The position numbers and the translations under genes are program-made. A DNA stretch of 50,039 bases from an uncultured bacterium (GTDB lineage: Bacteria > Bacillota > Clostridia > Lachnospirales > Lachnospiraceae), in the NCBI GenBank assembly GCA_947574055.1, contig CANPIC010000021.1, positions 1 through 50,039 on the forward strand. The letters are read 5' to 3'. Below, in pieces: positions 8,458 through 17,516 of this stretch (the first letter of the stretch is position 1; each line of letters opens with the position of its first letter). Under the pieces are notes generated by a model. The model made no database searches and was not told the origin of the DNA. It saw nothing but the letters and a program-made list of their open reading frames with translations.

Positions 8458-10128
8458 TCACACATCCATAATGATCGGTAGTATCATTGGCCTGCGTTTT
8501 GTTTTCTTCCATACAAATTCACCCAGTGAATCTTTGATCACCGACTTGATCTTGCCCCAGTCACTGATCCCTCTGTCCAGACAGTGCAGTATCCCTTCTT
8601 CAATGATACTTCTGGCTTCTTCCATCAGTTCGTCGGACTCCCGGACATAGACAAAACCCCTTGATACAATATCCGGACCGGAAACAAGCTGGTTCGCCGC
8701 CCCGTCCAGTGCCAGTACCACAATCAGGATACCGTCCTCTGCCAGGTGCTGCCGGTCGCGAAGTACGATGTTACCCACATCACCCACGCCCAGGCCGTCC
8801 ACCAGTATGGTGCCCACCGGCACTCTCCCGGTCACAGCCGCCTTTTCCTCGCTCAGTTCCAGCACATCTCCCGAAGAAAGGATAAAGATATTGTCTTTTT
8901 CAATGCCCAGTTCCTGCGCCAGCTTCGCCTGGGCCTTCAGATGCTTGTACTCTCCGTGGACCGGTACGGCATACCGGGGCTGCACCAGCGTGTAGATCAG
9001 TTTGATCTCTTCCTGGCAGGCATGACCTGATACATGTACATCCTGAAAGATCACATCTGCCCCTTTTCTGGACAGTTCATTGATCACTTTTGTCACTGCC
9101 TTTTCATTACCCGGTATCGGATGAGAGGAAAAGATCACGGTATCACCCGGCTTAATGGAAATCTTTTTATGAATGTTACCCGCCATACGGCTCAGCGCCG
9201 CCATACTCTCTCCCTGACTGCCGGTGGTGACAATTACTGTCTTTTCATCCGGATAGTTCTTTAGCTGCTCTATATCAATCAAAGTATTTTCCGGTATCGT
9301 AATCCGGTTCAGATTCTGAGCGATTTCGATGATATTGACCATGCTGCGGCCTTCCACCACCACTTTGCGCCCGCACTTATATGCCGAATTGATGATCTGG
9401 CGCACCCGATCCACATTGGAGGCAAAGGTGGCAATGATAATCCTCGTACTTTTGTGTTCGGAAAAAATGGTGTCAAAGATACGCCCCAGTGTCCGCTCCG
9501 ACTGGGTAAAGCCCGGTCGTTCCGCATTGGTACTGTCACACATCAGTGCCAGCACGCCCTTTTTGCCGATCTCCGCAAATCTCTGCAGATCAATGGCATC
9601 ACCGTAGACCGGGGTATAATCCACTTTGAAATCCCCGGTATGAATCACTGTACCCGCCGGGGAATAGATCGCCAGCGCCGCCGCATCCACTATGCTGTGA
9701 TTGGTCTTGATATACTCAATACGAAGCTGTCCCAGATTGATGGATTGTCCGAATTTGACTACCTTGCGCTTCGTCCCTTTCAGCAGGTTATGCTCTTTTA
9801 GTTTGTTCTCAATGATTCCCATCGTCAGTTTCGTGGCATAGACCGGCACATTGATCTCTTTCAGCACATAAGGAAGCGCCCCGATATGATCTTCATGCCC
9901 ATGTGTGATCATAAATCCCTTTACCTTATCCTGATTTTCTTTCAGGTAGGTAATGTCCGGAATCACCAGATCAATCCCCAGCATATCATCATCGGGAAAC
10001 GACAGACCGCAGTCTACCACAACAATACTGTCTTCGTATTCAAAGGCAGTAATGTTCATACCGATCAGTTCCAATCCCCCCAAAGGAATCACTTTGAGAC
10101 TGGAACCGCTATTCACTTTTTTCTTCAA
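8458..10128 (-). CDS. rnj: Ribonuclease J (metallo-beta-lactamase/beta-CASP)
   Basis: 556 aa 5'-3' exo/endoribonuclease for mRNA decay and rRNA maturation. Motif 2 is THGHEDHIGALPYVL. Other beta-lactamase motifs are DCGLSFPDDD, HTGDFKVDYTP and MCDSTNAERPG. The beta-CASP region contains TTGSQGESMAALSRMA and SSHPIPGNEKAV, and VHVSGHACQEE and PVHGEYKHL follow. The start is TTG at 10128: GGAGG sits 8 nt upstream and the length then equals the family's usual 555. An in-frame ATG upstream (10305) would overlap the previous gene and add a non-conserved tail. The 173-nt gap upstream contains TGTTATGCT, a possible extended -10. Confidence 0.95.
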   Translation of the reverse strand: MKKKVNSGSSLKVIPLGGLELIGMNITAFEYEDSIVVVDCGLSFPDDDMLGIDLVIPDITYLKENQDKVKGFMITHGHEDHIGALPYVLKEINVPVYATKLTMGIIENKLKEHNLLKGTKRKVVKFGQSINLGQLRIEYIKTNHSIVDAAALAIYSPAGTVIHTGDFKVDYTPVYGDAIDLQRFAEIGKKGVLALMCDSTNAERPGFTQSERTLGRIFDTIFSEHKSTRIIIATFASNVDRVRQIINSAYKCGRKVVVEGRSMVNIIEIAQNLNRITIPENTLIDIEQLKNYPDEKTVIVTTGSQGESMAALSRMAGNIHKKISIKPGDTVIFSSHPIPGNEKAVTKVINELSRKGADVIFQDVHVSGHACQEEIKLIYTLVQPRYAVPVHGEYKHLKAQAKLAQELGIEKDNIFILSSGDVLELSEEKAAVTGRVPVGTILVDGLGVGDVGNIVLRDRQHLAEDGILIVVLALDGAANQLVSGPDIVSRGFVYVRESDELMEEARSIIEEGILHCLDRGISDWGKIKSVIKDSLGEFVWKKTKRRPMILPIIMDV

Positions 10129-10136
10129 ATAATTTA

Positions 10137-10141
10137 CCTCC
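10137..10141 (-). promoter_or_regulatory. Ribosome binding site that fixes the TTG start of RNase J
   Basis: GGAGG on the minus strand, 8 nt before TTG at 10128. No ATG lies between this site and the conserved N-terminus. Confidence 0.8.
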
Positions 10142-10301
10142 ACATTCTTTCTACTATGTATCTGCAGGCAACAGTTCAGACACCTTCTGAATGACAAAGC
10201 ATAACATACCACCGGAACAGGCAACGATAAAAACATATTCCACATCGCTTCTTTCCCATCCGGCTGCAAGCGTATGGAGCTTTCATCGTAACCGTTTCCG
10301 T

Positions 10302-10577
10302 TCACTCAGAATCTTCTTCTATCAACTCTACATCCTCAAGTATTTTGCTGAAAACCTCTGCCACCGCAGAGAATTCCGTTTCTTCCGTCACAGTCGCGTA
10401 GATACCTTCCTCGTCCTCCGGTGCAGACATATCCCGCAGGATCATGGCTTCCCCGTCACCGTCTTCCGTATCCGCAACCAATATATATGTTTTGCCGGCT
10501 ATCGTAGTCTGCTCCAGCACATAAAATGCCGCCGCCTCTTCTCCTTCCGGCTGAAAAACAATCTTTTCCAAATGCAT
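10302..10577 (-). CDS. DUF1292 family protein (YrzB-like)
   Basis: 91 aa, strongly acidic. It has the DUF1292 pattern: a beta-rich core with FQPEGEEAAAFYVLEQTTIAG, YILVADTEDGDGEAMILRD, then a negatively charged tail. Function unknown. It follows ruvX as in B. subtilis (yrzL-yrrK-yrzB). The start codon ATG at 10577 is 4 bases beyond the ruvX stop. Confidence 0.9.
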   Translation of the reverse strand: MHLEKIVFQPEGEEAAAFYVLEQTTIAGKTYILVADTEDGDGEAMILRDMSAPEDEEGIYATVTEETEFSAVAEVFSKILEDVELIEEDSE

Positions 10578-10581
10578 TCTC

Positions 10582-11022
10582 CTACTTCATGTCCCCATCC
10601 ATATGATGGCAGTAGTCCAGATATCCCTGCAGGATCAGTGCCGCAGCCACCTGGTCCACGTACTCTTTTTCCCGCGCTCTGCGGATACCTGCTTCTATCA
10701 TCGCTTTTTCCGCAGCCACTGTCGTCAGACGCTCGTCCCACAATACGACAGGCAGCCCGGTTCTTCTCTCCAGCATCTCTTTGAGTTCATTCGATCTCTG
10801 CGTGCGTTCCCCGTCCGTGCCGTCCATATTTTTGGGCATCCCCAGAACGATCCGTTCGACCTCATATTCCAGGATCAGTTCTTCTATCCTGGCAAGCGTC
10901 CGCCGCAGCTTGTTTCCTCTGTCTCTTCTGATGATTTCTATTCCCTGAGCCGTAATTTGCAGGGCATCGCTCACCGCGACCCCCATCGTCTTCGACCCAT
11001 AATCCAGTCCCATTATCCTCAT
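10582..11022 (-). CDS. ruvX: RuvX/YqgF pre-16S rRNA nuclease-like protein
   Basis: 146 aa RNase H-fold protein. Motifs visible: [19 protein letters not shown] (first acidic residue), [35 protein letters not shown] and the C-terminal [13 protein letters not shown] carrying the last catalytic aspartate. The family processes the 5' end of 16S rRNA; an old name is putative Holliday junction resolvase. It sits between ireB and the DUF1292 gene in the conserved order. Confidence 0.95.
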   Translation of the reverse strand: MRIMGLDYGSKTMGVAVSDALQITAQGIEIIRRDRGNKLRRTLARIEELILEYEVERIVLGMPKNMDGTDGERTQRSNELKEMLERRTGLPVVLWDERLTTVAAEKAMIEAGIRRAREKEYVDQVAAALILQGYLDYCHHMDGDMK

Positions 11023-11028
11023 TCGTGC

Positions 11029-11292
11029 CTACTTCCAATGATTTCCTTTGATATATTCCCGCAACATCTCTTCTACCAGTTCGTCCCGTTCCACCTTCAT
11101 GATCAGGCTTCTGGCATTTTTATGACTGGTGATATAAGTCGGATCACCGGACATGATGTATCCCACAATCTGATTGACAGGATTATAGCCTTTTTCCGTC
11201 AGTGCCTCATATACTGTTGACAATACAATCTTGACCCCGTTTTCCGGCTCGATCTCTACATTAAAAAATTGCGTATTTCCCAAATCCTGCAT
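11029..11292 (-). CDS. ireB: IreB family regulatory phosphoprotein
   Basis: 87 aa, DUF965. Conserved blocks are [28 protein letters not shown] and [22 protein letters not shown]. In Enterococcus IreB is a substrate of the Ser/Thr kinase IreK and affects cephalosporin resistance; phosphorylation is at N-terminal threonines, and one is present (NTQF). Start 11292 gives the family's normal length and has AGAGGAAGTGACAGG before it; ATG 11337 would add 15 unconserved residues. First gene of the operon, with a promoter at 11346-11374. Confidence 0.92.
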   Translation of the reverse strand: MQDLGNTQFFNVEIEPENGVKIVLSTVYEALTEKGYNPVNQIVGYIMSGDPTYITSHKNARSLIMKVERDELVEEMLREYIKGNHWK

Positions 11293-11345
11293 CCTGTCAC
11301 TTCCTCTTCTCATCTCTGTTACACATATTTCCATCAAGTGACCCT

Positions 11346-11374
11346 AGTATACTCTATTTATCCGAAAATTTCAA
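11346..11374 (-). promoter_or_regulatory. Promoter of the ireB-ruvX-rnj-trmR operon
   Basis: Minus strand: TTGAAA (11369-11374), 17-nt spacer, TATACT (11346-11351). It sits in the 86-base gap between mtaB and ireB. Confidence 0.7.
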
Positions 11375-11378
11375 GAAT

Positions 11379-12758
11379 TCACTGCATAAGAACCATATTT
11401 TCCTGCAAAAAACCTGTAATTTTCCCTCGCATGAGCTGATTGGGCGTATTCTCCCCGGCGAAAACGGCTGTCTTTACGTACTCCCGTGTGTGTCCTGTCA
11501 GATAGGACTTCCCTTCTATTATAATGGGTTCTTCCAGCAGTATTTCCTTTTCTTTTCCGATCAGGCGTTCCCTGTATCGGCGCGACTGCTGCTCTGCCAG
11601 TTTCAGGAGTATCCTGCTGCGTTCTGTTTTGATCTGATCCGGCACCTGATCGGGCATTTTTGCGGCTACTGTCCCCTTTCTTCTGGAATAGGGAAAGACA
11701 TGCATTTCAAAAAACTCCGTTTTTTCCAGAAAGGCCAGCGTATGGGCAAATTCTTCTGCTGTTTCCCCCGGAAATCCCACAATCACATCGGTGGTAATGG
11801 CGGGATCATCAAACACTTCCCGTAACAGGTTTACCTTTTCATAGTATTCACCTGCCTGATAGTGCCTATTCATCCTTTTTAAAGTTGTGTCACACCCGCT
11901 TTGCAGGGAAAGATGGAAATGCGGGCAGACTTTTGGCAGTTTCTGCAGTCTCCGGGCAAATGCGTCTGTGATAATCCGCGGTTCCAGAGAACCCAGCCGA
12001 ATCCGTTTCAGCCCTGAGATCTCATGCAGATCTTCTATCAAATGCAGCAGATATGCCTGTTCATACGTCTCCCTGCGGATCTCCTCCCTGCTGCGCCCGG
12101 TCCGGCCATCCGCTTTTACAAGATCCATCCCATAGGAACTGAGATGAATCCCGGTCAGGACAATCTCCTGATAGCCTGACTCTGCCAGTGCCTGCGCCTC
12201 TCTATATACCTGTTCCGGCCTGCGGCTTCTCACCCTGCCTCTGGCAAGCGGGATCACACAATAAGAACAGAACTGGTCACAACCATCCTGTATCTTCACA
12301 AAAGCCCGGGTATGCCCCGCACATCCTTCCAGCGTCATCTCTTCATAGGGAACCGGACGGCGCAGGTCGGGAATCGTTGTATGGCCAAGCGTCTGATCCG
12401 CCCCTCCTTCTTTTCGCTGCTTCAGAAATGTCTCCAGAATGGGAATCAGATCTTTTTTCTTATTGTTGCCGATGGCCAGATCAATACTGGCATCCAGACA
12501 GGCCTCATCGCCGGCCTGAATGTAACAGCCTGCTGCCACCACCACGGCCTGCGGATTACGCTTTCTGGCACGGTGCAGCATCTGCCGGCTCTTTCTGTCT
12601 GCGATATTGGTCACCGTGCAGGTATTGACAATATAGATATCCGCAATCCCGTCAAACGGTACAATCTCATAGCCGCTGTTCTCCAGCATCTTTTTCATGG
12701 CATCCAGTTCATAGGCGTTAACCTTGCATCCCAGATTACACAGTGCCACACGTTCCAT
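11379..12758 (-). CDS. mtaB: tRNA t6A37 methylthiotransferase MtaB
   Basis: 459 aa radical SAM enzyme that converts N6-threonylcarbamoyladenosine-37 to its 2-methylthio form. The N-terminal UPF0004 domain carries three cluster cysteines (ALCNLGCKVNAYE, IVNTCTVTN, AAGCYIQ). The radical SAM motif is DGCDQFCSYCVIP (CxxxCxxC). A TRAM-like C-terminal domain follows. CNLGCKVN at the N-terminus separates MtaB from MiaB and RimO. Start 12758 has AGGAGTGGCTT upstream; the longer reading frame to 12830 lacks a ribosome site. A promoter lies at 12826-12854. Confidence 0.95.
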   Translation of the reverse strand: MERVALCNLGCKVNAYELDAMKKMLENSGYEIVPFDGIADIYIVNTCTVTNIADRKSRQMLHRARKRNPQAVVVAAGCYIQAGDEACLDASIDLAIGNNKKKDLIPILETFLKQRKEGGADQTLGHTTIPDLRRPVPYEEMTLEGCAGHTRAFVKIQDGCDQFCSYCVIPLARGRVRSRRPEQVYREAQALAESGYQEIVLTGIHLSSYGMDLVKADGRTGRSREEIRRETYEQAYLLHLIEDLHEISGLKRIRLGSLEPRIITDAFARRLQKLPKVCPHFHLSLQSGCDTTLKRMNRHYQAGEYYEKVNLLREVFDDPAITTDVIVGFPGETAEEFAHTLAFLEKTEFFEMHVFPYSRRKGTVAAKMPDQVPDQIKTERSRILLKLAEQQSRRYRERLIGKEKEILLEEPIIIEGKSYLTGHTREYVKTAVFAGENTPNQLMRGKITGFLQENMVLMQ

Positions 12759-12825
12759 AAGCCACTCCTGCTTCCTATTTGTATGGTCTGTGCGCAATGA
12801 TACAGACCTGTCTGAACTGTTACGA

Positions 12826-12854
12826 ATCATGACCGCTTTCTATAATTTTGTCAA
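12826..12854 (-). promoter_or_regulatory. Promoter of mtaB
   Basis: Minus strand: TTGACA (12849-12854), 17-nt spacer, CATGAT (12826-12831). Its -35 is nine bases from the -35 of the divergent HPr-like gene, so the two promoters are back to back. Confidence 0.55.
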
Positions 12855-12863
12855 GTTTGAATC

Positions 12864-12892
12864 TTGACATTCCGTCCCGTTGCCATTAGTAT
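12864..12892 (+). promoter_or_regulatory. Promoter of the HPr-like gene
   Basis: TTGACA (12864-12869), 17-nt spacer, TAGTAT (12887-12892), about 40 bases before the ATG at 12932. Confidence 0.65.
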
Positions 12893-12931
12893 TAAGGTAT
12901 TGATAAGCCAAGGAAAAGGAGGGGTATTCCA

Positions 12932-13165
12932 ATGAAAACAGTACAGATTTCTTTAAACTCCATCGATAAAGTAAAATCTTTCGTCAATGATATTACACGT
13001 TTTGATTATGATTTCGATCTGGTGTCCGGTCGCTATGTGATCGATGCCAAATCTATTATGGGTATTTTCAGTCTTGATCTTTCCAAACCCATTGATCTGA
13101 ACATCCATGCGGAGGATGATATCGACGAAGTGCTCCATGTATTGAGCCCATACATCATCGAGTAA
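12932..13165 (+). CDS. HPr-like protein lacking the phosphorylatable histidine
   Basis: 77 aa with the fold pattern of PTS phosphocarrier HPr. The Ser46 region is intact (DAKSIMGIFSLDLS). The His15 segment is replaced by NSIDKVKSFVND, with no histidine and about two residues fewer. It cannot relay phosphate from enzyme I through His15. By analogy with Crh it could serve as a regulatory partner if the serine is phosphorylated; that is inference. AAGGAGGGG precedes the ATG. It is monocistronic, with its own promoter and terminator, which suggests substantial expression. A possible paralogue of the same length is at 41255-41488. Confidence 0.88.
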   Translation: MKTVQISLNSIDKVKSFVNDITRFDYDFDLVSGRYVIDAKSIMGIFSLDLSKPIDLNIHAEDDIDEVLHVLSPYIIE

Positions 13166-13211
13166 TCCGGGAAATTTTTCTCAGACAAAGAGCCTGAGCC
13201 CAGTTCAGGCA

Positions 13212-13244
13212 GGTCTGTACACTTGCTGTACAGACCATTTTTTT
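13212..13244 (+). terminator. Intrinsic terminator of the HPr-like gene
   Basis: 10-bp perfect stem GGTCTGTACA / TGTACAGACC with loop CTTGC, followed by ATTTTTTT. It reaches into the last bases of convergent thiI. Confidence 0.88.
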
Positions 13245-14448
13245 ATTGTCTTTTTCCTTCCACAACTACCACTTCTTTTGTCTCCAGCGCTGTCTTTAAC
13301 AGATCTTCCATCACTTCATCCAGATTGTGTTCATGTTTTTTAATCACCCTGATATTGGGTTTGGTCACAGGATGCTTAGCCACAAATATGGTACAGCAAT
13401 CCTCATACGGCAAAATAGATGTCTCAAATGTGCCGATCTTTTCTGCAATCTCCACAATCTCCTGCTTGTCCATACCGATCAGCGGCCGATAGACCGGCAG
13501 CGTGCATACTTCGTTGGTAGCTGCCAGAGAATGCATGGTCTGGGAGGCCACCTGACCGATGCTCTCCCCGGTGATCAGTCCCAGGCACTCCGTATCCTTT
13601 GCGATCTGCTCTGCGATCCGCATCATGTAACGGCGCATGATAATGGTAAGTTCATCATGTGGACATTTGTCATAGATGGCCAGCTGGATATCGGTAAAAT
13701 TGATGATATGCAGCCAGATGGGGCCTGTATATCTGGCTACCAGCCCCGCCAGATCGACCACTTTCTGTCTGGCCCGCTCGCTTGTATACGGCGGCGCATG
13801 GAAATAAACGGCATCAATCTTCACACCGCGCTTGGCGATCATATAGCCTGCCACCGGGGAGTCAATGCCGCCGGACAAAAGCAGCATACCTTTGCCGCCA
13901 GTCCCCACCGGCATCCCTCCCGGGCCGGGTATCACTATGGAGTAGAGATATATCTTCTCCCTGACCTCCACCTGCAGATAAATATCCGGCTCATGCACAT
14001 CGACCCGCAGGCCCGGAAACGCATCCAGCAGGATACCGCCAAGCCGCGCATTGATCTCGCCGGAGTGAACAGGATAGTCCTTTCTCGCCCGCCTGGCCAC
14101 CACCTTAAAGGTCATGCCTTCACCGGCACCCAGTTTCGCGCCATATACGGTTTCCATATAGGCAGTCACATCCCTGCCAAGCTGTTCAAATCCCTGATCC
14201 TCGACTGCCGTTACAGGGCAGATACCGGAGATGCCAAATACGCACCGGAGCTGCCCCACAGCCTCATCAAAATCAAAGTCGGAAAGGGCATCCACATAAA
14301 TCCTGCCCTGGTTCTTATGCACCTTAAACTCGCCTTCGCAGTGTTTCAAAGCATGGCGGATCTGGCGCACAAGCGCATCCTCGAACAGATACCTGTTATT
14401 GCCTTTGACACCGATCTCCGCATATTTTATCAAAAATGAAGTAAACAT
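13243..14448 (-). CDS. thiI: tRNA 4-thiouridine synthetase ThiI
   Basis: 401 aa. It adenylates U8 of tRNA and inserts sulfur. An N-terminal ferredoxin-like domain with a THUMP region covers about 60-165, then a PP-loop ATPase domain with LLSGGIDSPVAGYM (SGGIDS at 192-197). The protein ends without a rhodanese domain, as usual in Firmicutes, where a dedicated cysteine desulfurase gives sulfur directly; that gene is directly upstream. GGAGAGGGAA precedes the ATG at 14448; the frame open to 14760 overlaps the desulfurase and is not coding. Confidence 0.95.
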   Translation of the reverse strand: MFTSFLIKYAEIGVKGNNRYLFEDALVRQIRHALKHCEGEFKVHKNQGRIYVDALSDFDFDEAVGQLRCVFGISGICPVTAVEDQGFEQLGRDVTAYMETVYGAKLGAGEGMTFKVVARRARKDYPVHSGEINARLGGILLDAFPGLRVDVHEPDIYLQVEVREKIYLYSIVIPGPGGMPVGTGGKGMLLLSGGIDSPVAGYMIAKRGVKIDAVYFHAPPYTSERARQKVVDLAGLVARYTGPIWLHIINFTDIQLAIYDKCPHDELTIIMRRYMMRIAEQIAKDTECLGLITGESIGQVASQTMHSLAATNEVCTLPVYRPLIGMDKQEIVEIAEKIGTFETSILPYEDCCTIFVAKHPVTKPNIRVIKKHEHNLDEVMEDLLKTALETKEVVVVEGKRQ

Positions 14449-14476
14449 TTCCCTCTCCTGTCTCTTTCCCGTCGTC

Positions 14477-15634
14477 TCACTGTCTTGTATATTTCCGGAG
14501 CACCGGAACGATCTCATATAAAGTCTGTAAGGTATAATCAATCTCTTCCCGTGTGGTAAAGACGGAAAAACTGAACCGCAGCGTGGAGTCCAGCAGATCC
14601 CGTTCCAGACCGATGGCGCGCAGCGTATCCGACGGCTTCGGCGCCTTATTGGACGCACAGGCGCTGCCTGCCGACACATATATCCCCTTCTCTTCCAGTG
14701 CATGCAGCAGCACCTCACTCCGCACACCCCGGAAAGAAGCGCTGACCACATGCGGCGCACTCATCTCCCCGGTCAGGCCATTTATCTTCACTTCCGGTAT
14801 CTGCAAAACCCCCTGCACAAACTGCTCTTTCAGTTCATACATGGCTGCCCTTTCCTTTTCCAGATCCGCATAAACCGTCTCCACAGCCTTGCCCAGCCCG
14901 GCAATGCCGGATACATTTTCCGTCCCCGAACGCATCCCCTTTTGTTGTCCGCCGCCAAATACAATCGGAACGATTCTTACTTTTTCGCTGATATATAAAA
15001 AGCCCACCCCTTTGGGGCCATGTATTTTATGTCCGCTCACGGAAAGCAGATCAATGTGCATTTTTTTCGGATATATCCGGAATTTTCCATACCCCTGTAT
15101 CGCATCCACATGAAATATAATACGGGGATTGATGCTTTTGATCAGTTCACCGGCTTCGCCGACAGGCTGCAGGGAACCGATTTCATTGTTGGTATGCATG
15201 ATGGATACCAGTATGGTATCGCGGCGGATAGCACAGCGCAGATCCTCCATGCGTATTTTACCATAGCGGTCTACCGGCAGATACGTCACCTGAAATCCCT
15301 GCTTCTCCAGATAGTGCATGGTCTGCATCACAGCCGGATGTTCGATACAGGTGGTAATAATATGCCGCCCTGCCCTGGCCTGGGCACTGGCAGCGCCGAT
15401 CAGTGCCAGATTATCCGCTTCCGTACCGCCGGAGGTAAATACGATCTCTTTCTCACTGACCTTCAGATTGGCCGCTATCACTTCTTTGGCATAGCGGATA
15501 TAGCGCTCCGCTTCCACGCCTTTCATATGCAAACTGGAAGGATTGCCGTAATCCTCTACCATAACCTTGCTTACGAGCTCTGCCACACAGTCAAATGCCC
15601 GGGTTGTGGCAGAATTATCCAAATATACTTCCAT
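14477..15634 (-). CDS. NifS-like cysteine desulfurase
   Basis: 385 aa PLP enzyme, probable sulfur donor for ThiI. Typical class V aminotransferase motifs: YLDNSATT, FTSGGTEADNLAL, the PLP lysine in SVSGHKIHGPKGVGF, and the active-site cysteine loop GSACASNKAPKPSDTLRAIG. The gene is 28 bases from thiI, an arrangement known from B. subtilis nifZ-thiI. I take ATG 15634 (GGAG 11 nt upstream); a GTG at 15646 is an alternative four codons longer. Confidence 0.93.
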   Translation of the reverse strand: MEVYLDNSATTRAFDCVAELVSKVMVEDYGNPSSLHMKGVEAERYIRYAKEVIAANLKVSEKEIVFTSGGTEADNLALIGAASAQARAGRHIITTCIEHPAVMQTMHYLEKQGFQVTYLPVDRYGKIRMEDLRCAIRRDTILVSIMHTNNEIGSLQPVGEAGELIKSINPRIIFHVDAIQGYGKFRIYPKKMHIDLLSVSGHKIHGPKGVGFLYISEKVRIVPIVFGGGQQKGMRSGTENVSGIAGLGKAVETVYADLEKERAAMYELKEQFVQGVLQIPEVKINGLTGEMSAPHVVSASFRGVRSEVLLHALEEKGIYVSAGSACASNKAPKPSDTLRAIGLERDLLDSTLRFSFSVFTTREEIDYTLQTLYEIVPVLRKYTRQ

Positions 15635-15670
15635 AGTTTCAGACACTCCATTTATCTATCTATAGCTATG

Positions 15671-16417
15671 TTATGCTTCTGCTTCCAGTTGGTACATTAT
15701 CCATGCAAGCATCGTAAACCCGGCCGTCTCCGTGCGCAGGATCCGCCTGCCCATTGTAATCGGCCGAATGCCTGCCGCAGCCGCCAGTTCTATCTCCTCT
15801 TCTTCAAAACCGCCTTCCGGGCCGATCATTACGGCTACCCGCTGTCCCGGTCGCAGCCCGCTCAGCAGTTCTCTGGTCCTGCCCATCCCCTCTGCCAGCT
15901 CGTAAGGAATCAGCCCGCAGTCCATATGCTGTGCATGGGCCACCGCTTCTTTCAGAGAAAGGACCGGGTGCACCTGGGGAATGATGCGCCGCCGGCTCTG
16001 CGCCGCCGCCGCCTCCGCAATACTCTGCCATCTGCTGATTTTGGCCGCTTCTCGCCTGCCCTCCAGCCGGACTACCGTCCGCTTCGTAGACATGGGAACT
16101 ATTTCAAAAACACCCAGTTCCACGGCTTTTTGAATGATCAGTTCCATCTTATCCCCTTTGGGAAGTCCCTGAAAAAGAGAGATGCGCGCAGGCAGTTCCA
16201 GCCCGTCCTCTTTGATAAAACGCAGTTTACACTGCACTTCTCCTTCCGTGACGCACGCGATCTGGCACCGATATTCTTTTCCGTCCACACCGTTGCTGAC
16301 CGAGAGTTCTTCTCCCGGCTTCATCCGCAGCACATGGGCAATATGATTGACATCTTTTCCCGTAATTGTGATCTGCTTTCCTTTGATCTGCCCCGGCTCC
16401 ACAAAAAAATGATGCAT
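15671..16417 (-). CDS. rsmE: 16S rRNA (uracil1498-N3)-methyltransferase RsmE
   Basis: 248 aa SPOUT-class methyltransferase. It has an N-terminal PUA-like domain (MHHFFVEPGQ start, HIAHVLRMKPGEEL) and a trefoil-knot C-terminus with VAVMIGPEGGFEEEEI and RILRTETAGFTMLAW. Both motifs are diagnostic. The ATG at 16417 directly follows the prmA stop (16419), so the pair is coupled; AAAGAAGAA at the end of prmA serves as a weak ribosome site. Confidence 0.96.
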   Translation of the reverse strand: MHHFFVEPGQIKGKQITITGKDVNHIAHVLRMKPGEELSVSNGVDGKEYRCQIACVTEGEVQCKLRFIKEDGLELPARISLFQGLPKGDKMELIIQKAVELGVFEIVPMSTKRTVVRLEGRREAAKISRWQSIAEAAAAQSRRRIIPQVHPVLSLKEAVAHAQHMDCGLIPYELAEGMGRTRELLSGLRPGQRVAVMIGPEGGFEEEEIELAAAAGIRPITMGRRILRTETAGFTMLAWIMYQLEAEA

Positions 16418-16418
16418 G

Positions 16419-17408
16419 CTATTCTTCTTTCCGGGCCGTGATACTGACCCACTCACCCTGATATGTCACTTCCAGCACCTTCAGTCCTGCGGCCTCTATG
16501 GCCGCTCTCACAACTGCTTCTTTCTCATCTATAATACCGGATGTGATATAGAAACCGCCCGGCATGAGATGATCCACGATGACGGGTGTCAGCGGCACCA
16601 GCACATCCGCCAATATATTGGCCACAACGATATCATAGCAATGATATCCCAGCCGGTCCCTTAATTGCTGATCGGTGATGATGTTGCCGATCAGCAGTTC
16701 GAACTGCTCCGGCGCAATATGGTTGGCTTCCCTATTGTCTCTGACCGCATCCACGGCGCAGGGATCCAGATCTGTGCCTTTTGCCTCCCGGATACCATAC
16801 AGCAGGGAGACAATCGACAAGATCCCGCTGCCTGTCCCCACATCGAGCAGCCTGGTCTGCGCTGTCAGGTATTTTCGCAGTTGTCTGATACAAAGCTGTG
16901 TCGTCTCATGCATTCCCGTGCCAAAAGCCGTGCCGGGATCAATATGCAGGATTTTCTTATCCCGGTCTGCATCCCCGGCTTCCTCCCAGGAAGGGATGAC
17001 CAGCAGATCATCTATCGTAAACTGATGGAAATACTGCTTCCAGTTATTGATCCAGTCGATATCTTCCGTTTCTTCCACAGTAATGGTGCCGGCCCCGATC
17101 TCCATATAGGTGCGGACTGCATCCAGTTCCCCGCGCACCTTCTCTAATATGACGGTCATGTCGGTTTCTTCCCCGTTCAGCAGTAACGCCCCGCTTTCCG
17201 CCTCTTCCACAAAAAAACTCAGATATGCCTTTCCGTCATCCTCCGGCCCCTCGGGCAGGATATCGACAAACATCTGTGCCTTTTCCGATTCCGTGAGCGG
17301 AATCCGGTCCTCGATCTGTGCGCCTTCCAGTCCGATGTCATATAAGGAACTGATGATGATATCCTCAGCCTCCGTCGTTGTCTCTATGATAAATTTCTTC
17401 CATTTCAT
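16419..17408 (-). CDS. prmA: Ribosomal protein L11 methyltransferase
   Basis: 329 aa, trimethylates lysines and the N-terminus of L11. The N-terminal substrate-recognition domain is followed by the SAM domain: DPGTAFGTGMHETTQLC, LLDVGTGSGILSI and YDIVVANILADVLVPL. GGAGAACCTAT precedes the ATG. First gene of prmA-rsmE-nifS-thiI. In many Firmicutes dnaJ lies upstream; here the accessory operon does. Confidence 0.96.
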   Translation of the reverse strand: MKWKKFIIETTTEAEDIIISSLYDIGLEGAQIEDRIPLTESEKAQMFVDILPEGPEDDGKAYLSFFVEEAESGALLLNGEETDMTVILEKVRGELDAVRTYMEIGAGTITVEETEDIDWINNWKQYFHQFTIDDLLVIPSWEEAGDADRDKKILHIDPGTAFGTGMHETTQLCIRQLRKYLTAQTRLLDVGTGSGILSIVSLLYGIREAKGTDLDPCAVDAVRDNREANHIAPEQFELLIGNIITDQQLRDRLGYHCYDIVVANILADVLVPLTPVIVDHLMPGGFYITSGIIDEKEAVVRAAIEAAGLKVLEVTYQGEWVSITARKEE

Positions 17409-17442
17409 ATAGGTTCTCCTATGATTTGTATAAACTTTTTTT

Positions 17443-17451
17443 ATTCTATCA
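17443..17451 (-). promoter_or_regulatory. Extended -10 promoter of the prmA operon
   Basis: Minus strand TGATAGAAT (TGn plus TAGAAT at 17443-17448), about 35 bases before the prmA ATG. The -35 is poor, which fits an extended -10. Confidence 0.42.
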
Positions 17452-17516
17452 CACTTTCGACAGCTGTTCCAGAAAAATATGTAAAACTAAAGATCACATC
17501 GAACTATCACATCAAT

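Noticed and set aside
10129-10305. ATG-started extension of RNase J
   Set aside because: It would overlap the DUF1292 gene and add residues absent from the family; a GGAGG-TTG start fits.
14449-14760. N-terminal extension of thiI
   Set aside because: Overlaps the cysteine desulfurase and is not conserved; GGAGAGGGAA fixes the start at 14448.
15020-16441. 473-codon open frame opposite nifS-like and rsmE
   Set aside because: It crosses two clear genes on the other strand and its product has a non-protein-like composition.
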